Origin: Dasypus novemcinctus
Taxonomy: Eukaryota; Chordata; Mammalia; Cingulata; Dasypodidae
Length of the DNA: 64,000 nt
Direction of reading: 5' to 3'
Assembly (NCBI RefSeq): GCF_030445035.2
Contig: NC_080673.1
Coordinates: forward strand, 199,948,216-200,012,215
Shown here: piece after piece, positions 12,301 through 24,200 of the stretch
Numbering within the stretch: position 1 is the stretch's first letter
Layout: each line of letters starts with the position of its first letter
Notes under the pieces: model-generated
What the model was told of the DNA's origin: nothing
Database searches by the model: none
Seen by the model: only the letters and a program-made list of their open reading frames with translations
Position numbers and translations under genes: made by a program

Positions 12301-12574
12301 CCTACAGCTCCTCACCAAATTCATCCACTGAGTTGTTCAAACAACCACCCAAGAATATGTAAATAAAACCTAACTATCATGAGAACAACAATCAACCACC
12401 TCAGAGTGCAAAGCCTCACTAGCTGGGAGGCATATGAAGGAAACCACCTTTGCCCCCTAATAGGAGAAAGCAGCCAGAAAGAGTCAACGCCCCCTTTCCT
12501 CCACCCTTGGCATGGGAGCCTGGCTGTCCACTTTTAGACCTGCTTTACTTATTTTTATAATCAAAACCCAAGAA

Positions 12575-13072
12575 TGACAGGACTAGGCCCCATCCCTAAC
12601 CCCCATAACAGCCACAACTTGCAGAAGCTGCAAGTTTATTATTAACCTGCCCCATTATAAAAGTGCTGCCAGCCATTTACTCAGAAAAAGCTGTGTCCCA
12701 TGACATAGAACAGCCCCTTATCCTGAGCCTACATGTCCAGATTGTCTATTCTTGTGAGGAAATGAACTAAGAAACCACATGACCCCACCCACCCACCCCT
12801 CCCACACCCCTAGAATTCACTGCCCCAACCCACCGTCCCCTAGTCATCCCGATTGGCCCTTGAGTCCTACCCAAGCCCCAACTCACTCCCACTGACTAAG
12901 CGTGCTCCCCCCTATAGATGTAGAGTATAAATTCTGCCAGAAACCGACTGACGTTTCTCTTCAGACCCATGCCATCATCTTCAGCCCCCCTCTTTTGGGA
13001 GAGCTTCCCAATAAATCCTTGCCTGCCATCACTGGTCTCCACATCCCAATTGTCTCACCCCGACATCTAACA
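12575..13072 (+). repeat. 3-prime LTR of the endogenous retrovirus
   Basis: 498 bp, with the same ends as the 5-prime LTR. TATAAA at 12926, AATAAA at 13010. It lacks one of the two repeated blocks near its 3-prime end and a short piece after the TATA region, explaining the 30-bp length difference. GCAAC follows directly. Confidence 0.92.
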
Positions 13073-13077
13073 GCAAC

Positions 13078-14989
13078 CACATTTGTCCCCTTCTAAGCCT
13101 GCTGTGTCAACCTATGCCTACAGCCCTCCCAGTTAATCTCCATCCAGAGTGAAGGATTTTAGGTCATTGACAATAGAGCTTTAGCATGGCACAGACTGCT
13201 TGCACATCACTGGCAGAGTGCTGTAGAGCTGGACCTGCACCAGCTCAGCAGTGCTGCTCCCACAGAAGCCAAGGACCTAACCACCAGGCTCTGGGCTTCC
13301 TCCGTCCCTTGAACCAATGTACACAGGTTGGCCAACCTTTCTGTTTTCCATCTTAAACAGTTCTTTCTGTAAAACCTTTGGAGGTAAGAAGGCAAGAATG
13401 CAGGCATCTGAACACCAGGATTCACAGCACATCTTAAGGGGCTATACTAAGGGCAACAGAGGTGGAAGGCAGCTTCCCTGTGGGATGTGCTTTTAGAGAT
13501 AATTAAAGACTAATGGATCATCCTGGTAGTCTTGGGGGAAGGGGAACTTGATCAGCTAATTTACAGCAGATAAAGGAGAGATCAAGATGTCAAACCCCAA
13601 TGGGGTACAGTCAGCAAAATCCAGACAGGAAAACTAGACTGCTGAGAGCACCCATGCCCACGTTGGTTATATTCCCATGTTGCCCTCCAGTGAGTTGACA
13701 CATACAGAAGGTGAGGATTCACAAGCATTTACCACATTTAACGCACTGATAAATTTCCTTCCAGTGTGAGTTTTCAGGGATGCAGAAAATCCCTCCTAAG
13801 GGATATGGGAAACTGCACTTCGTTTCTTCCCCCCACTGGGAGCCCTCTTCCATATCCCCTACCTTTCTAGTGCTTCTCTCTGGTATGAGTCCTCTGGTGT
13901 CTTTTGGATTGAGTGTTCACTAAAGGTTACTCACATCAGTGATACTCAGAAGTTTTATCCTAAGGATAAAAACTGAAATCTCTCTGCTGCTGCCTTCATA
14001 GGATCTTCCCTGTCCAATCAGGGATGTAACAGGGTTTGCCTTGTTTGCTATTGTATTACCGCACTAAGACTGTTCCTGTGGTTCAAGCATCATTGCACAT
14101 GGTTCACACTAGAAAAATCTGGGAAGGCTCCATTTTGCTTTGACAAGTTCCAGAGTCACCCCCCCGCCCCCCCACCGCCCCAAAGCCTGATTCTTATAAT
14201 CAGCTCTTCAGTAGCCCAGCAGTTTCTTGGTTCTTGGGAGAGTCTAAGAAAGCCCAAACACACACAGGCATAGACGTCAGGTTCCAATCTGAGTCTGGCA
14301 GCAATTTTGGTGGGCTCCCAGGGCTACTTTGGGACAGAATGTCCAGAAATTCACAGGTTGGCAAGACCAAGGCTTCAGAGTGCAACCTCCATACCCCCTG
14401 ATTTACTTGTCTGCTTTGTCTCTCAGACAGCAGGCTCTGAAATTAGCTGGCATTGCATCCCTGCTCAGGTTTGAGGCAAGAGAGTCCATTTCACTAGCAT
14501 CAGCCTCTTGAGGACTCCTTAGCCAGCCCAGGCAAGTGATGCTTCTGCTTCCATCCATGCCCTCTTTGCCCTTAACAAGTCTGAGCTTCCCACTGAGAAG
14601 GGCTCCAAACAAGAGTGGACCATCTGAAGGCACCCCAGAGATTTGAGGTAGCATGGTGGTCCAGCTGGGATCCTTCCTGTGCCATAAGCTCCGGGGTTGG
14701 TCACTGCCTTCCCCGCCTTCTCCAGACCTGAGAATATCTCTGCCCAAACTCTGGTGTCAGACTGAGGGCCAATAAGTCTGCGTTAGTCCTTTTCTTCTTA
14801 GACCCAGCTACAGCCTTTTACCTGAGGGCTCCAGCCAAAGCTGCATATGATCTTCAAGCTATTACAACAGTCTACACAGCCTGTGGATATTAAAACCAGT
14901 CATAGCCTTAAAACATGCAGACTTCAGCCCTAAAGGGCAGAGAGCACAGTCGTCCCCCTTATGCAGCCACCCCTGTCAGGAGCAAGCAC
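13078..14989. other. Intergenic, mostly unassigned
   Basis: Apart from the zinc-finger remnant I see nothing that supports a gene. A C-rich run lies at about 14160-14180. Confidence 0.6.
13720..13912 (-). pseudogene. C2H2 (KRAB-type) zinc-finger gene remnant
   Basis: On the minus strand, QSKRHQRTHTREK (13873-13911) matches the end of a C2H2 finger and its TGEKP-type linker. About 120 bp on, LKTHTGRK is followed after a one-base frame loss by YQCVKCGKCL (13722-13751), the start of another finger with its C..C pair. In-frame stops and missing residues show decay. No intact finger is present. It is a relic of a tandem zinc-finger gene or retrocopy, and the parent cannot be named. Confidence 0.6.
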
Positions 14990-14994
14990 AAATC

Positions 14995-15582
14995 TGTTAC
15001 CGGATTTTATCTAGGCTCTTTGACCATGCTGCAGAAATGAATTTCAAGAGCATGTTGGGTGAGTTAGGCCAGTAATTTATTCAGGTGGGGAGGGAAGAGA
15101 AGTGGGAGAAAATAACAGATCAGGGGTCCCAGATAGAAAGCAAGGGGCTGAAAAGTGATAAAGAGGGCTGATTTACAGACTATAATTCCCCATTATAGAT
15201 TATAAATGCCCAGGTTTTACTTGCACAGTGACCATGGCAGAGGAAAAGTGGTGAGAGCCGCGCACAGAGGATAGGAACAGGTCCACAGGTGAGAGCACCC
15301 ATGAGAGAGCACCAACTCAGGCCTGGTGCCTGCTTTTTCAACTGTTGATTATTCCACCCCTTTGCTAATGGCAGGGGAGGGGTTCTAGCTGTTTACAATT
15401 TTGATCGCTTATCTCTCCCATCAATCTCCCAGGAGGGCCCAATGATAAAGTCCTTGGGGAATATCCAGAGCTTCTCCTGGCTTGCGGAGAAGTTGTCTTC
15501 TGAGTGGCAGAATTTTGGGGAGGGTCTTCCAGCAGCCATCTTGGGGTTACTGATGTCCATGTGGACTTCTTGCCAGATTCCA
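14995..15582 (-). mobile_element. Solo LTR, minus strand, with 4-bp target duplication
   Basis: On the minus strand it starts TGGAATCTGGC and ends CCGGTAACA. AATC flanks both sides (14991-14994 and 15583-15586). A poly-A signal AATAAA lies on the minus strand at 15076-15081, followed by the short R/U5-like end (CATGCTCTTGAAATTCATTT). The 4-bp duplication fits a class I retrovirus. It is not closely related to the LTRs at 8807 and 12575. Family not named. Confidence 0.65.
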
Positions 15583-15586
15583 AATC

Positions 15587-16811
15587 CATTTATTGACGCT
15601 ATTTTACTAGCCTACTTCAGATCTGGAGACACCAGCAGGGTTGTGTAGCCATACCAGGAGACTCACTCCCAGTATATTGGCTTCCTTGACCTGCGCCACC
15701 TACAACTATATAATTAAAGCCAGGCATTTGGAGAGAAAGTAGGAAGCCCCACTCAGCCTGGAGTCTAAACCAAGTTCATCCTGCCCAGCTTTACCATTAA
15801 AAAAAGGGATTCACTTATCTTCATTTATTATCAATTCCTTGAGTTGCACTCTGTTTTCTAAAGACCAGGAGGGACAGGAGATAGGTTGGATTTGGACACC
15901 AAAACAAAGCTCTGATTCAGTGAACTTATATAGTAGGAAGTGCACAGGGGACACTGTTTAAGGGCAACCACCTAGGCCCAAGACAAAAGAAAGCTAGAGC
16001 CAGGAGGCAGGGTATGCAAGAAGAGGCTTTATCCTCCAGAGGCCATTCATTCCTTGGTGGGGAGGACAAGGAGAAAGGCAAAGCCTCCAGAAGGGTGACC
16101 TGACATTCCAGCACACACATACCCCATGGAAATAGGAAAGATAGGTCATTCTTATTCCTTCATCCCAGCATTCCTGAATATATTGCACCTGACTGCAGAA
16201 AATAAGTTTCTTAAAGCTTAGTATACACCACCCATGATCCTAGCACCAAGTTTCCATAGAAGTCTCAAGAAACACCTAGTCTTATTGGTCAGCTAGAATC
16301 AGCAGAAAAAATTTAGCCAACTCTCAAAACCAGCATGGCAATGCTGTCAGTTACCAGTATTTAAAAGAATGCTGGATATAGCCAGACTTTCTGAAAATGG
16401 ATATACCAATTGCCAAATTTGGCAGAGAACACTGACCTAACTCTGCCCTCTGAATGCACAAAACAGTGAAAGAGCCTGGGTTATATGAGAAGCAAAAATT
16501 ATGCAGGACAACCGTAGCAAGATATCTTGAAAATAAGTTTGGAATTTCAAAAACAATTGATTTGTGGTTCTAAGTAGTCCTGTGCTAGATTGGGTCTTTT
16601 GTGGATCCCAGAACATTGTGTCCTGAGGCTATCTCATATTCCTGTACCTGTAAGCCTTGAAGGCACCAAAGAGCTAGGCCAGCCTCCTTCCCTTGCCCTC
16701 TCTTGATAGTTCTCAGCAGGAAGTGACTTGTTGGGCTCATAACGAACCCTGCAACTGAACTTCGTTTCATTTGCCTATGGCTTACCACCGCCCCTCTCCC
16801 CACCCCAGCTG
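15587..16811. other. Intergenic, nothing recognised
   Basis: No supported gene. AT-richer sequence with short chance frames. Confidence 0.6.
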
Positions 16812-18010
16812 GGAGGTTGCAGCAGTTTGATTTTGTTTATGAATTCCAAAAACAGATATTGGATTATGTTTGTAAACTGGTTTGTTCTTCTGGGCATATT
16901 ATATTTGTTAGAGGTTTGCAATAATGAACAAGCTATAGCTCAGTTTCCCCTGTTAGGCACTGGGAAAAAGGCAAACACCCTCCTCCCCCCCCCTCCCCGT
17001 GTTGAGGGCAAGGCATTTTGCCACAGGTTAAACAAATAAACCCCACAGAGACAGGAGTAGAAGGAGATAGAGATCTTCACTCTCTGCATGTGAAAGAGAT
17101 GGAGATCTTTACTACCTCTACCTGCATATCAGAGAGAGATGGAAACCTTCACTATTTACATACCAAAGGGAGATAAAGAAACCCTTTAATCCCTACAGAT
17201 CAAAAGAAATATCTGCTCCTGCAGCATTCAAAGAAACAAAGAAACCATAAACCCACTATTCTCTAGTCATTATCAGGGAAAATTTTCACCTCTAGGGCTT
17301 CCTATTGGTCCCTGCACCTCACTTGGACCCTCAACCCTCTCCCACTAACTATCATTTCCCTGCCTAGGAAAGTTCTGTATAAATTCAAGTGTCCCCCCCC
17401 CCTTCCAAGAGTGGGCTGAAGTCTCTTCTTAGACTCCTACCATGCTTGTGGAGGGGCTGAAGTCTGTTCTTCAGACCCCCTCCATTGGGAGAGCTTTTCG
17501 ATAAATTCTTTCTCTGCCTGTGGTCGTATCAGTCTCCATGTCCCAGTGAACACCATTTTTCTCCAACAACATTGGTTAGATAATGATTGAGGCTTTGACT
17601 GGTCAGTAGAAACTGCACCACAGAGAAGGGAGTTTTGATCCTGGAGCCTGGGAAGTAAACACACAGTGAAGCCAGTATATGAGGAAGGAGAGAAGGCTCA
17701 GTTGGACACAGGAGAGGCCTGGGGAAGAGACACAAGCCACTTGCCTGATAGTCTACAGCTGGCCTTATGGAGAGAGCAGAGCAGCTGCACCCAGAGAGAG
17801 GCAAGCCCTGGGAGAGGGGAACCCAGGAAACCTGAACCCTTGTAGATGTCAGCAGCCATCTTGCTCCAACACATGCAATAGACTTTGGTGAGGGAAGTAA
17901 CTTATGATCTATGGCCTGGAAACTGTGGGCTTCTACCCCCAAATAAATGCCCTTTATAAAAGCCAGTACATTTTTGGTATTTTGCATCAGCACCCCTTCG
18001 GCTAATTCAG
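16812..18010 (+). repeat. Unclassified mid-length repeat, copy B (split by an LTR)
   Basis: Parts 16812-16916 and about 17570-18010 align with copy A at 4145-6015, including GTTTGTAAACTGGTTTGTTC, ATAATGATTGAGGCTTTGA, CAGCCATCTTGCTCCAACA and GGGAAGTAACTTATGA. It has no LINE at the site interrupted in copy A. It is interrupted instead by a solo LTR. Confidence 0.75.
16917..17568 (+). mobile_element. Solo LTR related to the window's provirus, inserted in copy B
   Basis: Its right half parallels the provirus LTR: a TATA region (TGTATAAATTCAAG), GGGCTGAAGTCTCTTCTTAG, then a second GGGGCTGAAGTCTGTTCTTC and CCCTCCATTGGGAGAGCTTT. The left half differs. The poly-A signal has decayed to GATAAA. The ends are approximate and no clean target duplication was found. 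Confidence 0.7.
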
Positions 18011-18329
18011 AGGCCCTCCTGGGTTTTTGCCTACTTTAACTCATCTCAATCCAAGATGAATCTGCAAAGCCATTTCCACCAAGAAGCCTTTCCAGATCAC
18101 AAGGGAGGAGCTCTTATGAGTTTACCCAGACTCTTCAATGGGTTCTAGACTACAGCCTTTTATCTCCCACAAATAGTGCAACCTCATTTGTGTGATAAAA
18201 TCCTTGCCAGCAGGGAGTTAACCTCTAATACTAAACCTTAGAGTTTTTTACAGAGCCTGGTGTAACAGTTACGAGAACTGATTCGGGCACCCCGTTGGCT
18301 TTTTAACTGACACATCTTGGGCACTGTAT

Positions 18330-18800
18330 TAGTCAGGGTTCTCTAGGGAAACAGAACCAACAAGGGATATCTGTCGATAGTAAGATTTATCAGTCTCTCA
18401 CACAGCCGTGGTGATGCACAAGTCCAGATTCCGCAGGCAGGCTGCAACCAGGAGCTCCAATGAAAGTCCAATGAAGATTCTTGATGAGTTCTGGGAGATG
18501 TTGGCTATCCAAAAAGGAGCTGGGAAATTCTCTCTCAATGCTGGAATCACTTCCCCCTTTTAAGGGATTCAACTGATTGGGTAAGCTGATGGCAATCATT
18601 GCTGATGCCATCTCATTGCTGATGGCAATCTCCCTGGTTGATGTAATTATAACCAGCTATCTATGATTTACCACTGCACTAAAGTCAATGGTGACTAAAG
18701 TCCATAAATACCCTTGTATTAGTTAGCTCAGTGTTTCCTTGACCAAACAACTGAGCACAATTACCTGGCCGAGTTGACACAATAGCCTAACCTTCACAGG
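18330..18800. repeat. Ancient interspersed repeat, family not assigned
   Basis: Begins GTATTAGTCAGGGTTCTCTA, GGGAAACAGAACC, and ends TGGCCGAGTTGACACAATAG. Both phrases are familiar from abundant mammalian repeats, but I cannot name the family safely. Confidence 0.6.
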
Positions 18801-19429
18801 CACCCAGCATAGTGTCTGGAACATAGCAAAAATTTTGGAATGAAGTATTAATTTGTCACATCTGGAGAGCATTTTTACAGTTCACAGAGCACTTTTACTG
18901 TCTCCTCCCAGCCTCAAGAAAGAAAAAAAATTTGTACCATCTTTATTTTATGAATTAGGTAGACTTAGGTATGAAGCAAAGTGAGAAAGCCATAAATATT
19001 CTATACAAGACTCACCTATAATTTGTAAGCATCCATAAGTTATACCCAATAAAGCATGCTCTAAATAATATACTTTCCTGTCTGCAGGCTCAGTTGAAAG
19101 CTTGTGTATATTGCTCAATTCCAGATTGGGGCAAAATAATTTAGACAGCACAAATAACAGGACCAAATCTACCTAAGTTTAGAAGTTTTGTGCACATGTT
19201 GTACAAGTGACAAAGCAGCAGTTAGCAAATCAAGAATTGCTATTTTAAGAGTCTTACTTGCTATCATGTCAAAGTAATTTTCAACATCTTACAGTGATTT
19301 TGATTTGCCATGGGAATGAAGAGATGTCTTTTTATGGCCAAAACACTCCCTTAAGTCTGAAGCTAATTTATTGACATTAAACTTTCTTATGTACTATCCC
19401 AGCACTATCAGTTCAGACATTTTTTACAC

Positions 19430-19680
19430 TTTATTTTGTACATTTAATTGAAAATATAAACATTAAAAAATAAAACAGTTGATTAAAAACATACTTTTCT
19501 CAGTTAAATGTACTGGATACATGTAAGTTTTTTTGGATCATACAATATGTTATGTAATATATTTAGTTTATAGTAATGAAATCATACAATATTTGCCCTT
19601 TTGTGTCTGGCTTGCTTTGCTCAACACAATGTCCTCTAGGTTCATATTGTAGACAATTCCCTTTACACTAAGCATAACTT
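19430..19680 (-). mobile_element. L1-type LINE fragment, antisense
   Basis: TTGTACATTTAATTGAAAAT, CATACAATATTTGCCCTTTT, GTGTCTGGCTTGCTTTGCTC and AACACAATGTCCTCTAGGTT are reverse-strand L1 3-prime landmarks (the familiar TGTCTGGCTT..TCA block). Confidence 0.65.
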
Positions 19681-22600
19681 AGCTCATTATCATTAGTGAG
19701 CCAACCACAGAGGGAACTGTTGATTTGCCACCTAATCAGATAGTCCCAAAGTTACTTTCCATATAAAGCTCTACGTTCTCTTCAACTTTAACAAGGGTTA
19801 TGCACAAATTCTCTTTCTGTTCAGGTTGAGACAAAGATGGTTTGAGGGTTAGCTGTACATTCAAACTCAGATGTTTGTACTAAGTGGGATAAGATGGAGG
19901 GGGCATTGGATGTCGTTAGGACAGCAGGTGTCTGAGAGCCCCTTGTCATAGCTCAAAAGCAGGACTGGCTCTTCTGGCTGCTGGGACTTATGCTGATAGT
20001 TGTCACAACACCTAAAGGAGAGACCACAGTCCAGTGCAGCACACCGGGTGATGCTATTACCTCAAAGTGTTAAATTAACCATAAAAGGTTATGACCTAGG
20101 ATCCCCACTTCCACCAGTTTTAACTCCCCTGTGGATCTGAACTTGATTAATATGAAACGACCTGTTTCAACAGGCAGTCAGTTTTGGCTGCATAATTTTC
20201 TCTACTCTGTGAAAGTAATGGCCCAGTTACAACTCTCAGTGATGAGTATTGCTGCATATTTAACATGTAAAGCGCTTTTTGAAAAAGAAAAACACAATTT
20301 TAAGCACTACCCAGAACCAGCTGCTACACCCAGCTGTCTCACGCATTTGCAGTATTGTGGGACCCCTGGTTCAAGAGAACGCTGAACTCTTCTTAGGAGT
20401 GGTAAAGGATTGTGGCAAAGCCCGTAGTCAGATCACTTGCTCCCTGGTGGCTTAGCTTTTAACTGACCAGATCACCCACCACCTAGTCGTCCAGGCCAGA
20501 AGCCAGCCGTCTCTGGGTCCTTCACCTCACTGCCACCCCGACGGCAAGACTGTGCTACTTACTGCCTGCATATCCATTCTGCATGCTATTCTCCACTCCG
20601 ACTGCCACCATCCTCATTTAGGCCACCACTCTCACCCTGGGTCCCCCAGTAGTCCCCAGCTGTCCCCTCCAGCCTCACTGCATCATCCAATTCACTCTAT
20701 AAGGAAGCCAGCCAGAGGAGTGACCCTAGCAACCTGAAATCTGACCTTTTATAAAAAATCCTCCAAATCCCTTCCTCAGTGCCACATGCTAGAGTCTGAA
20801 TGCCAGAAGGTGTTCAGGGCCCTCTGGGAAACAGCCTTGGCCCTTCTCTCCTGCCCTCCCCTGCACTGGCTCCCACTCCCATCCTGCCCCTATTCCACAG
20901 AAGCTTGACTTTGATCCAACTCAAGGTTTCTGTTGAGAATGTCATGCATTCCTCTTCCTCTACCATCACCCCACACACACCTGTATTCACCTTGCAAGGT
21001 GAATCATTTCTTCTACAAGACTTCCTGACCTGCCATACATGAGGAAAAGCAGTCACCCATGTTTCAAAGCTCCCAATTCCCCAGCACACTGGCACTCACA
21101 CTTTCCAGGAGTGAGCTTCCATCATGACTTTTGAGTATGATTATGCTTTTCATGTAGTGTACTAAAACAACTTTATGGAGGAAGGTGAAAGAGCTAAATG
21201 AGCACAAAGCTCCAGAATATTTGTTTGCTTCTGACCTTTCAGAGGCATATCTCATTCACATGCCATAGGTGTGTCCACGATCTTTTCATTTAATGTTTAA
21301 GTATGCTTCCACAAAATGGCATGATCCACATGACTTTGAAATAGCACCCCAATGTATTAATTCCTCTATGATCAAGGTGATAGACTATTTACTGGAGACT
21401 CTTTTGGTCCTGTGTCGTGGAGTGGTTGGGAGGCACCTGGGGGAGGGTTCTGCAAGGTTCCCACCCTATCAGGTCAGGGCTCCTGTGGAAAATGAGAGGA
21501 TGAGGCGGCTTGTAGTCAAGGGCCACAGAGCCCAGGGCTTCCGGCCACCTCAGACCCTGCCTGGCCAGGGATCTCTGCATATCACTGCATCACCAACTCC
21601 AGGGCATGATGTAATAGGTTGACCAACTCACCCTGCTCTTCCCAGGACTTCCCAATCTTAGCACCAAAAGTCCTGCATCCTAAGAAGTCTCACAATCCCC
21701 ACACACCAGATGGTTGCACTCCTAACTGGAAAGGCAACTCTGGGTTAGGCAGCAGGGATAGAGGGAGGTGAACTTCCTCAGTACACTCTGCTGGACACAA
21801 GGTGTACACAGACTAAGGCGAAGAACCCATGTGCCAACCGGAGACCACAAAAAGCAGAGGCCTCGGGACTCGAGTCCATGCTATTGCCATGATTCTTGGA
21901 CTGCAGGCTCTCAACTGACCACATGGGCAAGCCCTTGCACTGTGGGCACCAGCAGGGCCAAGGCCAGTGCCAGGCAGGGCAGAGCCAGCAGCACAACTGG
22001 ACGCCAGCTTTCAGGCAAAAGAAGGCACAGGCAAGAATGCTAGAAATCTGAATATTTGCACAGAAGGGACAAGGCTTCAAATAGTGACTGATGTCATCCT
22101 CAAATTGGGTCAAAAAAGCCACTAGAGGCAACCATTTACTGAAATAAGATAGTGAAAGTTGTCTATTCAAGAGCAAAACTTAGAGGTTCGTAGCTCTTGG
22201 TTTGCCCATTTGATGCAGCCCTTTTCACATGGAGCACATTCTGAGCTTGGCCTCAGAATAAGGCAGCTCCAAGCTCAAACCCTGGGGCTGCCCCATACTT
22301 GCTTTTTAACTGGGACACATGTAAGCTGAGGGCAAAGCACGAGCATGCTGGCCAGCACCTGGTTCATAGGAAGTCCTTACTAGTGTAAGGACGGAAGAGG
22401 CTGTTAGTCCAGAAAGGGCCTCTTCAGGGAGGGGGACTGGAGGCTGGGCCAGTGGAGAGGAGTGAGACCCGTTACCTGCCCACAGGTCCACAGGGGAAGG
22501 CAGTGCAATTCTACAACTCATGGGGTGGTTCTTTGGGCAACGAGAAACCAAGAGGGAGGGATGGAGAATAGACTAAGTGGCCCAGAGGTCTTTCAGCTCT

Positions 22601-24099
22601 ATGCAAGAAAGGTTTACATTCCATAACTTGATTAGAAAACTAGTGTAGCACCAGCTATAGGCATTAGTCATGTGCTTGCAGAGCACAGCTCTGGGGATGG
22701 GCTCAGTTGAAAATAGATGGTACAGGACAGAACCAGTCACAAGTTCACACTTAGGGTTGGAAATAAGAACTCACTCGTTCTTGCCTTGGAGGAGTTGATA
22801 AACCAGAGGTTAATACTTTTGTAAAGGTTTATCTAGGCAGGTCAGGGGCACTGTGTCATCAGTCCTGTCTGACAAAGGCATCCACAATGCCAGTAGAAGA
22901 TAGCTCTTGGGGTGATGGCCCAGCTCAACAACCCTTTGTTCTAGAACAGCCCCAGATCACACGCTGTATTTCCAGGATCATAGAGGTAGGTACACCTTGT
23001 GTCTAATTTTGCCCAATCATAGCTAGTTGGACAAAGGATGGACTTGATCCAACCTGGGCTAGATTTTGAGAGTCTGAAAACAGGTCTAAAGCAGTCTTTT
23101 GCCTGGGCAGATACACAGATTGCCAACACAGGAGCAGCGTGAGCCATTTCTACTCCAGGTCAGCTTCCCTTAGAACGCTCATGTGCAACCATTTGGAAGG
23201 TACATCCCTGGTGTGGACTATAGGTGGTGGCAGTCAGGCTGTCTTAAGACAGTCGAGATGGAGGAGAGACGATCCATTCCAGGGATGGTTTAGTTGTGGA
23301 AGAATTGGTCCCTGGGCGCAGCTGAACTGAGTTTGTTTACAAGCTATAGGGAAGGAACCAGGAGAAGGAGGGACTGAAATTCCTAGAGGCAGGCTGCCAC
23401 CAGAAGCAGGCCAGTGACTGCTGGGATCTTCTCTCCTCCCCTGCCCCCTTCCTGAGGAACTAGTCCACACTGTAGGCCCCTGAAGGGAGGAGCAGCACCT
23501 GCCTTCTTCACTGCTGCTCTTCCCAGGGCCCGGCATGGTGACCAGGTCTGCAAGAACAAGGGACTCTGTGCCTGGAGGTGAGAGCACGAGGGTTGAAAGG
23601 GAGGGAGGGAAGCTCACCCGTCTTGCAGACATTCCAAACTCCCCACCAATCACTGTTCCCTTTCTCTGTTCCTTCCCCAAACCTTCTAGAGCACAGGCCA
23701 CCCACATCTTGTATATCCTCAGTTTATGGAAGCAGGAAAGACTCAAAGGCAGAACATGTGCAAAGGACAAAGTGGATTCCTGTAGAGCCGACTCCCAAGC
23801 CCTGCCTTTTGCTTCAACAAAGTATTCAGCAGAAAAGACATGAAACCTATTTCCGTCTTCCAAGGTGAAGCTTTACTCACAAAGGCACCCAAGGCCAGTC
23901 TAAGGATTGTCAAAGTTACCACCCAAGTAATTGCAGTTAGTTTACCTGAAACTAGTTTGAGCTTTCCAAGAAATTTTAAGCAGTTGCCCCAAGTGGTATA
24001 ATTTTAATAAACATGCTAGTTTACACTTTTGAATGAAATGCTAATTAAGGTGGCATATTGCTCATTCCCTCACAAAGGATGCAGCTCATCAACAGCTTC

Positions 24100-24200
24100 A
24101 TTCAAGTTGTCTGGCAGGCCAGGCCCTGTACTAAGTGCTGGAAAAACAAGTGTGGCCCCCGTTTGTGACATTTACAGTCCAGTGAGGGGAGACAAGTTGA
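24100..24200 (+). repeat. L2/MIR-like fragment
   Basis: CCAGGCCCTGTACTAAGTGC followed by TGGAAAAACAAGTGTGGCCC, TTTACAGTCCAGTGAGGGGA and GACAAG follows the L2/MIR 3-prime phrase order. Confidence 0.55.

Larger units (their letters stand above)
8807..13072 (+). mobile_element. Class I (gammaretrovirus-like) endogenous retrovirus, internally deleted provirus
   Basis: Two related LTRs (8807-9334 and 12575-13072) in direct orientation begin TGACAGGACTAGG and end CATCTAACA. GCAAC flanks the provirus on both sides (8802-8806, 13073-13077) as a 5-bp target duplication. The 5-prime LTR is followed directly by a primer-binding-like TGGTGCTGGAAACCC, closest to the tRNA-Phe type. The 3.2-kb internal part has broken gag and pol pieces (gag start, CCHC knuckle, reverse transcriptase motifs). 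The rest of pol and all of env are not recognisable. Stops and frameshifts are abundant. It is an old non-functional insertion. Confidence 0.92.

Noticed and set aside
9335..12574. A possibly functional retroviral gene within the ERV
   Set aside because: gag and pol pieces are broken by many stops and frameshifts, catalytic segments are missing and no env is recognisable.
16917..17568. A clean target duplication around the LTR in copy B
   Set aside because: Candidate flanks (GGTT, GTTAG) do not pair with TG...CA ends in a consistent way, so no duplication is claimed.
23234..23863. 209-codon minus-strand frame upstream of WDR1
   Set aside because: Other frames are open over the same bases on the plus strand. 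It has no domain and no splice or promoter context.
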